Positions 8,737-18,264 of a stretch of 64,000 nucleotides of DNA are shown here, one piece after another. The stretch's first letter is position 1. Each line of letters starts with the position of its first letter. The position numbers and the translations under genes were made by a program. The notes below the pieces were generated by a model. That model made no database searches. It was not told where the DNA came from and saw only the letters and a program-made list of their open reading frames with translations. This stretch comes from DASXKD01 sp963762735 (lineage in GTDB: Bacteria; Actinomycetota; Actinomycetes; Streptosporangiales; Streptosporangiaceae): the NCBI GenBank assembly GCA_963762735.1, contig CAVXMG010000045.1, positions 120,337-184,336 of the forward strand, read 5' to 3'.

Positions 8737-8751
8737 GTAGCGCAGTGCTAC
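8737..8751. promoter_or_regulatory. Inverted repeat upstream of the Usp gene
   Basis: GTAGC-GCAGT-GCTAC, perfect 5-bp arms, about 40 bases upstream of the GTG of the minus-strand UspA gene. A possible operator or promoter element; nothing identifies the factor. Confidence 0.35.
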
Positions 8752-9011
8752 AAATTGCGGTAACCGTCTCGGTACTCAGTGTCTACACAACCACTCACCG
8801 GCCGCGGACTTCAAGCCCGCCGGCCCGCTTGCCCGGCCCGGCTGGCCGCACAGCGACCGGGCAGGTCAACCAGGCAGCCAGGAGTGAGCCAAGAGGCGGC
8901 TGAGACACGGGCGGGGCGGAGGACCGCCGGAGACGGCGAACGGAAGCGGAGCGCGGGCGGCGAACCCGGCGGCGGCAGGGGGCGGGGTATTGAGCGGGCG
9001 GCGGGCAGCGG
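8752..9011. other. Spacer without recognisable gene
   Basis: GC-rich stretch between the Usp gene and the end of the first methyltransferase gene. Only short shadow frames of low-complexity Arg/Gly/Pro composition are present, and I see no structured element. Confidence 0.6.
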
Positions 9012-9833
9012 TTACGGTTTGCGGGCGACACCGCCGTAAGCGTTGACCTCCGAGGGCATCGGCCGGGGCCCGGTGCCGAGTGGCCGCCACTCGGATACCA
9101 GGGTCAGCCCCGGCTCCACCATTTCCAGGCCGCGGAAGGCCAGTTCGGCGAACTCGTCGGCGCTGCGGATCTGGCCGGCGAGCCCTCTCTCCTGGTAGGC
9201 CCGGCCGGCCCCGGCCAGCATGTCCGGGTCGTGCTCGGCCGTGACGTGCGTGGCGGCGAGGTAGCTGCCTGAGGGCAGTGCGTCCAGCAGGGTGTCCACG
9301 ATCCGCCGCGGCTGCGCCTCATCCGGCACAAAATGCAGCACCGCCACCAGCATCAGCCCGACCGGCTGGGAAAAGTCCAGCGTCGCCCTGGTCGCCGGGT
9401 CCGCCAGGATCCTCTCCGGCTCCCGCAGATCCGCATGAATATAAGCGGTCTTCCCCTCCGGCGAACTGGTCAGCAACGCCCGCGCATGCGCCAGCACGAT
9501 CGGGTCATTGTCCACGTACACCACCCGGCACGAGGGCACCAGCCCCTGCGCCACCTCATGCACATTGTTCGCCGACGGCAGCCCGGTCCCGATATCCAGG
9601 AACTGCCGGATCCCCGCCTCCGCCACCAAGAACCGCACCGCCCGCCCCAGAAACGCCCGGTTCTCCCGCGCCGCGGTCCGCACGGTGCCCCAGCTCTGCA
9701 GGGCCTTTTCCGCCGTTTCCCGGTCCACGGCGAAGTTGTTCTTGCCGCCGAGGAAATAGTCGTACATGCGGGCCGGGTGCGGCTTTGTGGTGTCGATTTC
9801 CAGCCCGGCGCGCCCGGTGCCTTGTCCTGTCAC
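9012..9833 (-). CDS. SAM-dependent methyltransferase, PF04672 type (intact copy 1)
   Basis: Actinobacterial S-adenosylmethionine methyltransferase family, 273 residues, full length. Motifs in order: PARMYDYFLGGKNNFAVDRE (family N-terminal signature), QFLDIGTGLPSANNVHE (SAM-binding loop), VVYVDNDPIVLAHARALL (acidic residue for the SAM ribose), LMLVAVLHFVPD and the C-terminal LVSEWRPLG. Substrates are unknown; the family is highly expanded in large actinobacterial genomes. This is the last of three tandem same-strand copies and the only uninterrupted one. The GTG start at 9833 lacks a clear ribosome binding site. Confidence 0.9.
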   Translation of the reverse strand: MTGQGTGRAGLEIDTTKPHPARMYDYFLGGKNNFAVDRETAEKALQSWGTVRTAARENRAFLGRAVRFLVAEAGIRQFLDIGTGLPSANNVHEVAQGLVPSCRVVYVDNDPIVLAHARALLTSSPEGKTAYIHADLREPERILADPATRATLDFSQPVGLMLVAVLHFVPDEAQPRRIVDTLLDALPSGSYLAATHVTAEHDPDMLAGAGRAYQERGLAGQIRSADEFAELAFRGLEMVEPGLTLVSEWRPLGTGPRPMPSEVNAYGGVARKP

Positions 9834-9960
9834 GGTTACCGCCCGTTCGTGGTGTCAGGCCGCGATCCTACTGGTTCGTAGCCGGCCACGCCGCCAGCTC
9901 GCATGACCGCGGCCGGCCAGCGGCACCTCCTGGCGCGGGCCTGCCCCGGCCTGGCAGCCA

Positions 9961-10759
9961 TCAGGGCTTGCGTGCGATCGCGCCGTACCAGTTGACCACG
10001 GACGCCTGCGGCCGCACGCCCTGCGCATCCGGGCGCCATTCGGAGACGAGCACCAGTCCCGGATCGACCATGTCCAGCCCGCGGAACGCCAGATCGGCGA
10101 AGTCGCCGGCGACCCGGGCCTGGGCGGGCATGCCCGAGGCCTGGTAGGTGCGCACCAGGCCGCCCACTCCCTCGGCGGTCGTGTTCGGGCGTGACATGGG
10201 AGGCGGCGAAATAGCTGCCCGAGGGCAGCGCGTCCAGCAGCGTGTCCACGATCCGCCGCGGGCCGTCACTGTCGGGCACGAAGTGCAGCACCGCCACCAG
10301 CATCAGCCCGACCGGCTGGGAAAAGTCCAGCGTCGCCCTGGTCACCGGGTCGTCCAGGATCTTCTCCGGCTCCCGCAGGTCCGCTTGGATGTAGGCGGTC
10401 TTCCCCTCCGGCGAACTAGTCAGCAGCGCCCGCGCATGCGCCAGCACGATCGGGTCATTGTCCACGTACACCACCCGGCACGAGGGCACCAGCCCCTGCG
10501 CCACCTCATGCACATTGTTCGCCGACGGCAGCCCCGTACCGATATCCAGGAACTGCCGGATCCCCGCCTCCGCCACCAAGAACCGCACCGCCCGCCCCAG
10601 AAACGCCCGGTTCTCCCTGACCGCGGTGCGCACCGCGGGCCAGCTCTGCAGCGCCCGCTCGGCCGTCCGCCGGTCGGCCGCGAAGTTGTCCGTGCCCCCC
10701 AGGTAGTAGTCGTAGATGCGGGCCGTGTGCGGTTTCGCGGTGTCGATCTTCGGCTCCAT
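9961..10759 (-). pseudogene. PF04672-type methyltransferase copy 2, +1 frameshift
   Basis: Same family and domain order as the intact neighbour (ARIYDYYLGGTDNFAADR, QFLDIGTGLPSANN, YVDNDPIVLAHA, LHFVPDSDG). The frame is lost after SHVTPEHD; the correct C-terminus (VRTYQASGMPAQARVAGDFADLAFRG to NWYGAIARKP) resumes in another frame. Alignment with copy 1 suggests one extra base around 10176-10182. The start chosen is ATG 10759, after GGGAGTAAGG; an ATG at 10792 is possible. The central third is nearly identical in DNA to copies 1 and 3. Either a pseudogene or a sequencing indel. Confidence 0.8.
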
Positions 10760-10814
10760 CAAGCCCTTACTCCCGGTTGCCGTGGCAGCCATTCGTGCCG
10801 CTATTTCCGGAATA

Positions 10815-11611
10815 CTACGGCTTGCGTGCCACTCCGCCGTCCCAGGTCACCTCCGCGGGCAGCGGCCGCGGGGCGTCGCTGTCGGGCTGCCAGTCGGAGA
10901 CCGACACCACTCCCGGCTCGACCATCTCCAGGCCACGGAACGCCAGTTCGGAGAATTCGTCCGCCACCCGGAACTGGAACGGTATCCCGCGCTCGTGATA
11001 GACCCCGCCGCCGCCGCGCCGCGGTCCGCGAAGTACTCCGACGTCGCGTGCGAGGCGACCAGGTAGCTGCCTGAGGGCAGTGCGTCCAGCAGGGTGTCCA
11101 CGATCCGCCGCGGCTGCGCCTCATCCGGCACAAAATGCAGCACCGCCACCAGCATCAGCCCGACCGGCTGGGAAAAGTCCAGCGTCGCCCTGGTCACCGG
11201 GTCGTCCAGGATCTTCTCCGGCTCCCGCAGGTCCGCTTGGATGTAGGCGGTCTTCCCCTCCGGCGAACTGGTCAGCAGCGCCCGCGCATGCGCCAGCACG
11301 ATCGGGTCATTGTCCACGTACACCACCCGGCACGAGGGCACCAGCCCCTGCGCCACCTCATGCACATTGTTCGCCGACGGCAGCCCCGTCCCGATATCCA
11401 GGAACTGCCGGATCCCCGCCTCCGCCACCAAGAACCGCACCGCCCGCCCCAGAAACGCCCGGTTCTCCCGCGCCGCGGCACGGATGGTCGGCACCACTCG
11501 CATCAGCGCCTGGCCGGTTTCCCTGTCGGCCGCGAAATGGTCCTTACCGCCGAGATAGAAGTCGTACACGCGGGCTGCATGCGGCTTGGCCGTGTTGATC
11601 TCGGGCTTCAC
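10815..11611 (-). pseudogene. PF04672-type methyltransferase copy 3, frameshifted
   Basis: Third tandem copy. N-terminal EINTAKPHAARVYDFYLGGKDHF and the shared SAM-binding core are in frame; after EYFADRGAAAAG the frame breaks inside a GCG-repeat tract (about 11001-11020) and the rest (VYHERGIPFQFRVADEF to GGVARKP, stop at 10815) is in another frame. The direction of the shift differs from copy 2, yet the break falls in the same region of the protein. GTG 11611 follows GGAGG and aligns with the start of copy 2; an ATG at 11632 is the alternative. Replication slippage in the triplet run or a read error would both explain it. Confidence 0.8.
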
Positions 11612-11747
11612 CGGCCCCCGCCTCCGTCTCATGCTGAAGCGGCCGCCACGAGCCGCTGACGAGATAGTAGTGCGTTACGCCAATTCCGGGGCTAATGATG
11701 CCATCTGCGGAAACCGGGCATCCGGGGCCGCCTGCCGCGGAGGGAAT

Positions 11748-11770
11748 GTTGAACTATCAACAACTGTTGT
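11748..11770. promoter_or_regulatory. Overlapping inverted repeats upstream of pirin gene
   Basis: GTTGA-ACTA-TCAAC (11748-11761) runs into ACAAC-T-GTTGT (11760-11770), in a locally AT-rich spot about 55-75 bases before the pirin start. The arrangement looks like a binding site for a small dimeric repressor; the factor is not encoded nearby. Confidence 0.45.
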
Positions 11771-11825
11771 AGGCCGCGAAGCTACTGTTAGGTGAGCGCA
11801 CCTGCGCCCGAGCGGAGGAGACGAC

Positions 11826-12824
11826 ATGCCCGCTGTCACTGTCGACGACATCCTGGTGCTGCCGCGCATCGAGGAGCCGGATGCCACCGCGGCCGCGGAC
11901 CGCCCCGTGCTGTCGGTGACGACCGCGCCGTCGGGTTTCGAGGGCGAAGGGTTCCCGGTCCGGCGCGCGTTCGCCGGGGTTGACCTGGCCCGCCTCGACC
12001 CGTTCATCCACATGGACCAGATGGGCGAGGTCGACTACGCCCCCGGCGAGCCCAAGGGCACCGCGTGGCACCCGCACCGGGGCTTCGAGACGGTGACCTA
12101 CATCATCGACGGCGTCTTCCGCCACCAGGACTCCAACGGAGGCGGCGGGCTGATCACCAACGGCGACACCCAGTGGATGACCGCGGGCGGCGGAATCCTG
12201 CACATCGAGGAGCCGCCGGAGGAACTGGTCGTCAGCGGCGGGCTGTTCCACGGCTTCCAGCTCTGGGTGAACCTGCCCGCCCGGCTCAAGATGACCAACC
12301 CCCGCTACCAGGACATCCGGGCCGGCGAGGTGGCGCTGCTCTCGTCGGCCGACGGCGGGGCGCTGCTCCGGGTCATCGCCGGTGACCTGGCCGGCCACAA
12401 GGGCCCCGGGATCACCCACACGCCGATAAGCGTGGTGCACGCGACCGTGTCCCCCGGCGCCCAGGTCCGGCTGCCCTGGCGGCCCGGCTTCAACGCGCTC
12501 GGCTACGTCCTGGCCGGGAATGGCACCGTGGGCGCCGAGCGGCGCCCGGTGCGCACCGGGCAGCTCGTCGTGTTCGGGCCCGGCGGCCCGATCACGTTCG
12601 GCGCCGCCGAGCGGCAGCAGGGTCCTGGCAAGGACTTCGACCTGCTGCTCCTGGGCGGTGAGCCGATCAGGGAGCCGGTCGCCGCGTACGGCCCGTTCGT
12701 GATGAACACCAGGGACGAGCTGGTCCGGGCTTTCGAGGACTACCAGGCGGGCAGGCTGGGCAGCATCCCGGCGCAGCCACGGCCGATCCCCGAGGAGCCG
12801 CGCCCCGGCCACGACGTGCTCTGA
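11826..12824 (+). CDS. Pirin-family cupin protein
   Basis: 332 residues with two cupin domains. The N-terminal domain contains the pirin signature GTAWHPHRGFETVTYIIDG, whose His82 and His84 are metal ligands, and later GGGILHIEEPPEE. Pirins bind iron; some oxidise flavonols such as quercetin, others act as redox-sensing regulatory partners, and which applies here is unknown. ATG 11826 follows GGAGGAGACGAC. Monocistronic, with a palindromic putative operator upstream and a strong hairpin downstream. Confidence 0.92.
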   Translation: MPAVTVDDILVLPRIEEPDATAAADRPVLSVTTAPSGFEGEGFPVRRAFAGVDLARLDPFIHMDQMGEVDYAPGEPKGTAWHPHRGFETVTYIIDGVFRHQDSNGGGGLITNGDTQWMTAGGGILHIEEPPEELVVSGGLFHGFQLWVNLPARLKMTNPRYQDIRAGEVALLSSADGGALLRVIAGDLAGHKGPGITHTPISVVHATVSPGAQVRLPWRPGFNALGYVLAGNGTVGAERRPVRTGQLVVFGPGGPITFGAAERQQGPGKDFDLLLLGGEPIREPVAAYGPFVMNTRDELVRAFEDYQAGRLGSIPAQPRPIPEEPRPGHDVL

Positions 12825-12843
12825 CCAACGGATCCCTGGTCAT

Positions 12844-12887
12844 GATCATGGGGATTTGGCTCCTCGAGCAGCCAAAACACCATGATC
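12844..12887 (+). terminator. Long imperfect hairpin with GATCATGG/CCATGATC ends
   Basis: GATCATGG pairs with CCATGATC and TTTGGCT with AGCCAAA around a short loop, 20 bases after the pirin stop. Likely terminator. The terminal motif TGATCATGG recurs in several intergenic elements at 40.6, 43.1, 46.5, 48.2 and 49.5 kb. Confidence 0.6.
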
Positions 12888-13086
12888 ACGAAGGCGCAGC
12901 GAGCGCGTGCGCCCGATATCAGACCGGTTGTCCGATTTAGTGGCGCAGCCGGGTAGAGCTGTAGCTGATGCACCTGGCTGGCAGGCCTCGCGCGGGCCTC
13001 GCCAGCCGGACCGGCCGCGCAGGCGGGCGCCGTCCGTAGACTGCTCTGGTGACAACAAGCTGACCCGCGCCGACGCTTCGACCACG

Positions 13087-15285
13087 ATGGCGGCGGCCCC
13101 GCCAGGCCAGCCCGCCGGGGCACCTCCCGGGCCGCCGGTGGCCAGGCGGATCCCGAGCGAGCGCACGCACCACGGTGACACGGTCATCGACGAGTACGCG
13201 TGGCTGGCCGACGCGCAGGACCCGCAGACCCTGCGCTACCTGGAAGCCGAGAACGCCTACACCGCGGCGATGACCGCGGGCCAGGCCGGGCTGCGCGAAG
13301 CCATCTTCGGCGAGATCAAGGGCCGTACGCAGGAGACCGACCTGTCGGTGCCGGTGCGCAGGAAAGGCTGGTGGTACTACTCCCGCACGGTCGCGGGCAA
13401 GCAGTACACGGTCCACTGCCGGCGTGCCGTCCGGCCCGGGGAGGACGCACCGCCGGGCACCGATGACGGCGCGCCGCTGCCTGGCGAGGAGATCCTGCTG
13501 GACGGCAACGAGGTGGCCGGCGACTCGCCGTTCTTCTCGCTGGGCGCGTTCAGCGTCAGCCCGGACGGGCGGCTGCTCGCCTACTCCACCGACTTCGCCG
13601 GCGACGAGCGCTTCACGCTGCGGATCAAGGACCTGGTCACCGGGGAGACCGCAGCCGACGAGATCCCCGGCGCGTTCTACGGCTGCGCGTGGTCCGTGGA
13701 CGGATCCGCGCTGTTCTACACCACCGTGGACGCGGCCTGGCGGCCCAACCGGGTGTGGCGGCATCGGGTGGGCACGCCGGCCGCCGACGACGTGGTGGTG
13801 ATCGAGGAAGAAGACCAGCGGTTCTCCGTCGGCATCGGGCTCACCTGCAGCGAGCGCTACCTGGCCATCAGCATCTCCAGCTCGCTGACCAGCGAGGCGT
13901 GGCTGCTGGATGCGGCCAACCCGGCGGCCAGCCCGAGGGTGGTGGTGCCGCGGCGGCAGGGCGTCGAGTACTCGGTCGAGCACCAGGCCGGGCCGGACGG
14001 TGACGGCCGCCTGCTGATCCTGCATAACGACGGGGCGCTGAACTTCGAACTGGCACAGGTGCCGCTGGCCAGCTCGGTGAAGGGGGAAGCGGGGGCGGGC
14101 GGGGGCCCCATCGCCGGCCCGGCGGACCTCACCACGGTCATTGCGCACCGGGAGGACACCAGGCTGCTTGGCGTGGCCGCCTTCGCCGACCACGCGGTGG
14201 TGTACTTCCGCCGCGACGGCCTCACCGGCCTGCGGCTGCTGCGCACCGATGGCAGTGAGCAGGAGATCGCCTTCCCCGAGCCGCTGTACCAGGTGTCCCC
14301 CGGGTCGAACCCGGAGTACGCCACCGGGCAGTTCCGGCTGCACTACGCCTCGCTGGCCTCCCCTGACTCGGTCTTCGACGCCGATACGAGGACCGGTGCG
14401 CTGACCCTGCGCAAGCGCAGGCCGGTGCTGGCGCTGCCCGGCGCGGGCCGCTACGACCCGGGAGACTACGAACAGCGCCGCGAATGGGCCGTCGCCGCCG
14501 ACGGCACCCGCGTCCCCATCTCGCTGATCTGCCGCCAGGGGACGCCACGGGACGGCAGTGCGCCGCTGGTGCTCTACGGCTACGGGAGCTACGAGGCGTC
14601 GATCGACCCCGGCTTCTCGATCCCGCGGCTGTCGCTGCTCGACCGGGGTTTCTGCTACGCCATCGCGCATGTCCGCGGCGGCGGCGAGATGGGGCGGCAC
14701 TGGTACGACGACGGCAAGATGCTGCACAAGACCAACACGTTCACCGATTTCGTGGCGTGCGCCGAGCACCTGGTGGCGCAGTGCTGGACCAGCCCGGACC
14801 GGCTGATCGCCCGGGGCGGCTCGGCGGGCGGGCTGCTCATGGGCGCCGTGGCCAACATCGCCCCGCAGGACTTCGGCGGGATCGTCGCCCAGGTCCCGTT
14901 CGTGGACGCGCTGACCTCGGTCCTGGATCCCTCGCTTCCGCTCACCGTGCCCGAATGGGAAGAGTGGGGGGATCCGCTGCACGATCCGGCGGTCTACGCG
15001 TACATGAAGGGCTACACGCCCTACGAGAACGTCCGCGACCAGGACTATCCGCCCATCCTCGCGGTGACCAGCCTGCACGACACCCGGGTGCTGTTCCGCG
15101 AGCCCGCGAAGTGGATCGCCCGGCTGCGCGCCACCGCGCGCGGCGGCCCGTTCCTGCTCAAGACCGAGATGACCGCGGGCCATGGCGGCAGGAGCGGGCG
15201 CTACGACGCCTGGCGCGAGGAAGCGCTCGTGCTGGCCTGGATCGTCAGCACCGTCCAGGCGGCCACCGCGCCCAAAGCTGGCTGA
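13087..15285 (+). CDS. Prolyl oligopeptidase-family serine peptidase (oligopeptidase B-like)
   Basis: 732-residue S9A peptidase with the usual two parts: an N-terminal propeller gate (ERTHHGDTVIDEYAWLAD through about residue 440) and a C-terminal alpha/beta hydrolase. The catalytic triad is visible: Ser579 in RGGSAGGLLMGA, Asp665 in SLHDTRV and His699 in TAGHGGRSG. No signal peptide is seen, so it is probably a cytoplasmic peptidase cutting short peptides; the oligopeptidase B class (after basic residues) fits better than prolyl endopeptidase, with moderate confidence. Start choice is uncertain; ATG 13087 is preferred because the residues before it look non-coding. Confidence 0.9.
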   Translation: MAAAPPGQPAGAPPGPPVARRIPSERTHHGDTVIDEYAWLADAQDPQTLRYLEAENAYTAAMTAGQAGLREAIFGEIKGRTQETDLSVPVRRKGWWYYSRTVAGKQYTVHCRRAVRPGEDAPPGTDDGAPLPGEEILLDGNEVAGDSPFFSLGAFSVSPDGRLLAYSTDFAGDERFTLRIKDLVTGETAADEIPGAFYGCAWSVDGSALFYTTVDAAWRPNRVWRHRVGTPAADDVVVIEEEDQRFSVGIGLTCSERYLAISISSSLTSEAWLLDAANPAASPRVVVPRRQGVEYSVEHQAGPDGDGRLLILHNDGALNFELAQVPLASSVKGEAGAGGGPIAGPADLTTVIAHREDTRLLGVAAFADHAVVYFRRDGLTGLRLLRTDGSEQEIAFPEPLYQVSPGSNPEYATGQFRLHYASLASPDSVFDADTRTGALTLRKRRPVLALPGAGRYDPGDYEQRREWAVAADGTRVPISLICRQGTPRDGSAPLVLYGYGSYEASIDPGFSIPRLSLLDRGFCYAIAHVRGGGEMGRHWYDDGKMLHKTNTFTDFVACAEHLVAQCWTSPDRLIARGGSAGGLLMGAVANIAPQDFGGIVAQVPFVDALTSVLDPSLPLTVPEWEEWGDPLHDPAVYAYMKGYTPYENVRDQDYPPILAVTSLHDTRVLFREPAKWIARLRATARGGPFLLKTEMTAGHGGRSGRYDAWREEALVLAWIVSTVQAATAPKAG

Positions 15286-15348
15286 GCCTCCCGGCCCGGG
15301 CGGGCCGAACATGGCGGGCCGCACCAAGCCCACGTGCGGCCCCCGGCA

Positions 15349-15359
15349 TGAAACTTTCC
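15349..15359. promoter_or_regulatory. Putative LacI-type operator upstream of GH6
   Basis: TGAAACTTTCC, one mismatch from the palindrome TGAAACTTTCA found twice before the LacI gene at 36.5 kb (there on either strand). It lies 181 bases before the GH6 start, in the spacer after the oligopeptidase gene. Confidence 0.55.
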
Positions 15360-15539
15360 TGATCTGGCCCGCTAATCACGCCTGTCACGGCCTCCTCGCT
15401 GCTGGCGCCTGTACCAGGTCCGCACGCTGCGCTTATCGTCGCCGCAAAGCAGCCAGCAGGACGGCCCGCGCCGCCGCGGGGCTTCACCATCCCCCGGAGC
15501 CCTGCTGGCCGGAGCCAGGAATGCACGAGGAGGACCCGC

Positions 15540-18185
15540 ATGAGACCCACGATCCGCATCAAGGCCCGGCGTCTCCGCCTCTGGCGCGGTGCCGCGGTCT
15601 TAGCGGCTGCGGCGCTCGGGTGTGCCGGGCTGACCGCGGTCGCGGCGGCGCCGGCCAGTGCCGCGCCGGTGTGCCAGGTGACGTACACGGTGAACAGTGA
15701 CTGGGGGACCGGGTTCTCCGTCGCGATCAACATCACCAACAACGGCCCGGCGATCACCTCCTGGACCCTCGGCTACGCCTACACCGGCAACCAGAAGATC
15801 GCCCAAGGGTGGTCAGGGAACTGGTCCCAGTCCGGCGAAAACATCACCGTCACCAACGCCTCCTGGAACGGCGCCCTGTCCACCGGCGGCTCGGCCTCCA
15901 TCGGCGCCAACTTCTCCTACACCGGCACCAACACCGCCCCCGCCGCCTTCACCCTCAACGGCAGCACCTGCAACGGCACCGGCGGGGGTGGCACGCCCAC
16001 GGTGTCGATCACCAGCCCGGCCAACGGCGCGACGTTCACCGCCCCGGCATCGATTCCCATCACCGCCTCGGCCTCGGAGTCGGGCGGATCGATCAGCAAG
16101 GTGGAGTTCTTCAACGGCGCCACCCTGCTCGGCACCGTCACCTCCAGCCCGTACACGTTCACCTGGTCCAGCGTCCCGGCCGGGACATATTCGCTGACCG
16201 CGGAGGCGTTCGATGCCAGCGGCACCACCGCGACATCCTCCGCGGTGTCGGTCACGGTCAATCCGGCGACCACGCCGGCCGTGGTGGCCAGCCCCACATC
16301 GCTGTCGGTGACACAGGGGTCCACAGGGACGTTCGGGGTGTCGCTGTCCACGGCGCCCAGTTCGAACGTCACCGTCACGGTCAGCCGCACCTCGGGCAAC
16401 ACCGGGCTGTCGGTCTCCTCCGGCGGCACACTGACGTTCACCCCGGCCAACTTCGCCACGGCGCAGACCGTGACGCTCGCGGCCGACTCCTCAAGCACCG
16501 GCGCCGCCACGTTCAGCGCCACCGCCTCCGGTTACACCACCGCAGCCGTGTCGGTGACCGAGACCTCGTCCAGCGCCACCGGGACGCTCCTGGTGAACCC
16601 CGCGTCGTTCTCCGTGGCGCAGGGCACCAATGACGTGTTCGGGGTGTCGCTGTCGTCGGCACCGTCGGGCAACGTCAGCGTGACGGTGGGGCGGACCGCG
16701 GGCAACTCCGGCCTGGCGGTCAGCGCCGGCACGGCGCTGACGTTCACCACCAGCAACTGGAACTACCCGCAGCCGGTGACGGTCACCGCGGACACGTCGA
16801 GCACCGGAAACGCCACGTTCACCGCGAGCGCGTCCGGGTACCCGTCGGTGAGCGTGACCGGCACCGAGACCGCGGCCGGTTCCACCAGTACCCCGGCGCA
16901 CGCGGTGAACCCGTTCACCGGTTCTACGTGGTACGTGAACCCGGATTACACCGCCGAGGTCGCCACCTCGGCCGCGGGTGCCACCGGCACCCTCAAGTCG
17001 CAGATGCAGTTGGTCGGCCAGCAGTCCACCGGAGTCTGGCTGGACCGCATCGCGGCGATCTACGGCGGCTCCGGCAACAGCAGCCGGATGAGCCTGGAAG
17101 CGCACCTGCGGGCCGCGCTCAGCCAGGAGTCCGGCAGCACCCCGATCCTGGTCCCGATCGTGGTCTACGACCTGCCGAACCGGGACTGCGCGGCGCTCGC
17201 CTCCAACGGTGAGCTGACGGTCAGCAACAACGGCCTGACCTACTACGAGCAGGACTACATCAACCCGATCGCGCAGATCCTGACCAACTTCGAGCACACC
17301 AACATCAGGGTGATCGCGATCATCGAGCCGGACTCCCTGCCCAACCTGGTCACCAACCTGAACGACGCCAACTGCTCCCAGGCCAACTCCAGCGGCGCCT
17401 ACGTGAACGGGATCCAGTACGCGCTCAACAAGCTGCACGCGATCCCGAACGTGTACAACTACGTGGACATCGCCCACTCGGCGTGGCTCGGCTGGTCGTC
17501 CAACATGGGCCCGGCCGTGAACCTGTTCAAGTCGGTTGCCTCGGGCACCACCGCGGGCGTCAACAGCATGGACGGTTTCATCAGCGACACCGCCAACACC
17601 ACGCCCATCACCGAGCCCTACATGACGGCGACCCAGAGCATCAACGGGCAGCCGGTCGACTCGGCCAACTTCTACCAGTTCAACCCCTACATCGACGAGC
17701 TGACCTACAACGAGGCCATGTACACCAACCTCGTCAACGCCGGGTTCCCCAGCACGATCGGGATGCTCATCGACACCTCCCGCAACGGCTGGGGTGGCTC
17801 CAGCCGTCCCACCGGCCCCAGCACCTCCACCGACCTCAACACCTTCGTGAACCAGTCCAAGGTTGACCGGCGGCCGTTCCGCGGCGACTGGTGCAACCAG
17901 AACGGCGCAGGCCTCGGCCCCTTCCCACAGGCGAACCCGAACTCCTCGTTCACCCACCTGTACGCCTACGTCTGGATCAAGCCACCGGGCGAGTCGGATG
18001 GCGACTACCCCACCGCCACCCACAGCCACGGCGATCCGCACTGCGACCCGAACGGCACCAACACCGACGGGAACGGGAACACCTACCCGACCAACGCCAT
18101 ACCCGGCTTCGACATCCCGGCCGGGCAATGGTTCCCCGCGCAATTCCAGCAGCTCGTGCAGAACGCCTTCCCCGCGGTCCCCTGA
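15540..18185 (+). CDS. Secreted CBM2-GH6 cellobiohydrolase
   Basis: Extracellular cellulase of 881 residues. Order: Sec signal peptide (about 1-41), CBM2 cellulose-binding module (Cys45 to Cys144, a typical disulphide pair), an Ig-like domain (about 152-240), two related beta-sandwich repeats of about 100 residues (about 245-450), then a GH6 catalytic domain (about 455-881). GH6 signatures are VVYDLPNRDCAAL, IIEPDSLPNLV, YVDIAHSAWLGW and DTSRNGWGG. GH6 enzymes are inverting 1,4-beta-glucanases; the length and loop inserts fit a processive non-reducing-end cellobiohydrolase. GAGGAGG precedes the ATG. The CBM2 DNA is almost identical to those of the GH48 and GH5 genes at 32 and 29.5 kb. A putative operator lies upstream. 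Confidence 0.93.
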   Translation: MRPTIRIKARRLRLWRGAAVLAAAALGCAGLTAVAAAPASAAPVCQVTYTVNSDWGTGFSVAINITNNGPAITSWTLGYAYTGNQKIAQGWSGNWSQSGENITVTNASWNGALSTGGSASIGANFSYTGTNTAPAAFTLNGSTCNGTGGGGTPTVSITSPANGATFTAPASIPITASASESGGSISKVEFFNGATLLGTVTSSPYTFTWSSVPAGTYSLTAEAFDASGTTATSSAVSVTVNPATTPAVVASPTSLSVTQGSTGTFGVSLSTAPSSNVTVTVSRTSGNTGLSVSSGGTLTFTPANFATAQTVTLAADSSSTGAATFSATASGYTTAAVSVTETSSSATGTLLVNPASFSVAQGTNDVFGVSLSSAPSGNVSVTVGRTAGNSGLAVSAGTALTFTTSNWNYPQPVTVTADTSSTGNATFTASASGYPSVSVTGTETAAGSTSTPAHAVNPFTGSTWYVNPDYTAEVATSAAGATGTLKSQMQLVGQQSTGVWLDRIAAIYGGSGNSSRMSLEAHLRAALSQESGSTPILVPIVVYDLPNRDCAALASNGELTVSNNGLTYYEQDYINPIAQILTNFEHTNIRVIAIIEPDSLPNLVTNLNDANCSQANSSGAYVNGIQYALNKLHAIPNVYNYVDIAHSAWLGWSSNMGPAVNLFKSVASGTTAGVNSMDGFISDTANTTPITEPYMTATQSINGQPVDSANFYQFNPYIDELTYNEAMYTNLVNAGFPSTIGMLIDTSRNGWGGSSRPTGPSTSTDLNTFVNQSKVDRRPFRGDWCNQNGAGLGPFPQANPNSSFTHLYAYVWIKPPGESDGDYPTATHSHGDPHCDPNGTNTDGNGNTYPTNAIPGFDIPAGQWFPAQFQQLVQNAFPAVP

Positions 18186-18264
18186 CCGTTCCGGGATGAG
18201 CTAGCACGGCAGTTCGTGGCCCCTGTGCCGCGGCCCCGCGGCCGCGGCACAGGGGCCACATCCA

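Noticed and set aside
9961..11632. Programmed ribosomal frameshifting in the methyltransferases
   Set aside because: The two shifts have different directions and sit at unrelated sequences without slippery heptamers or a shared downstream stem; mutation or read error is simpler.
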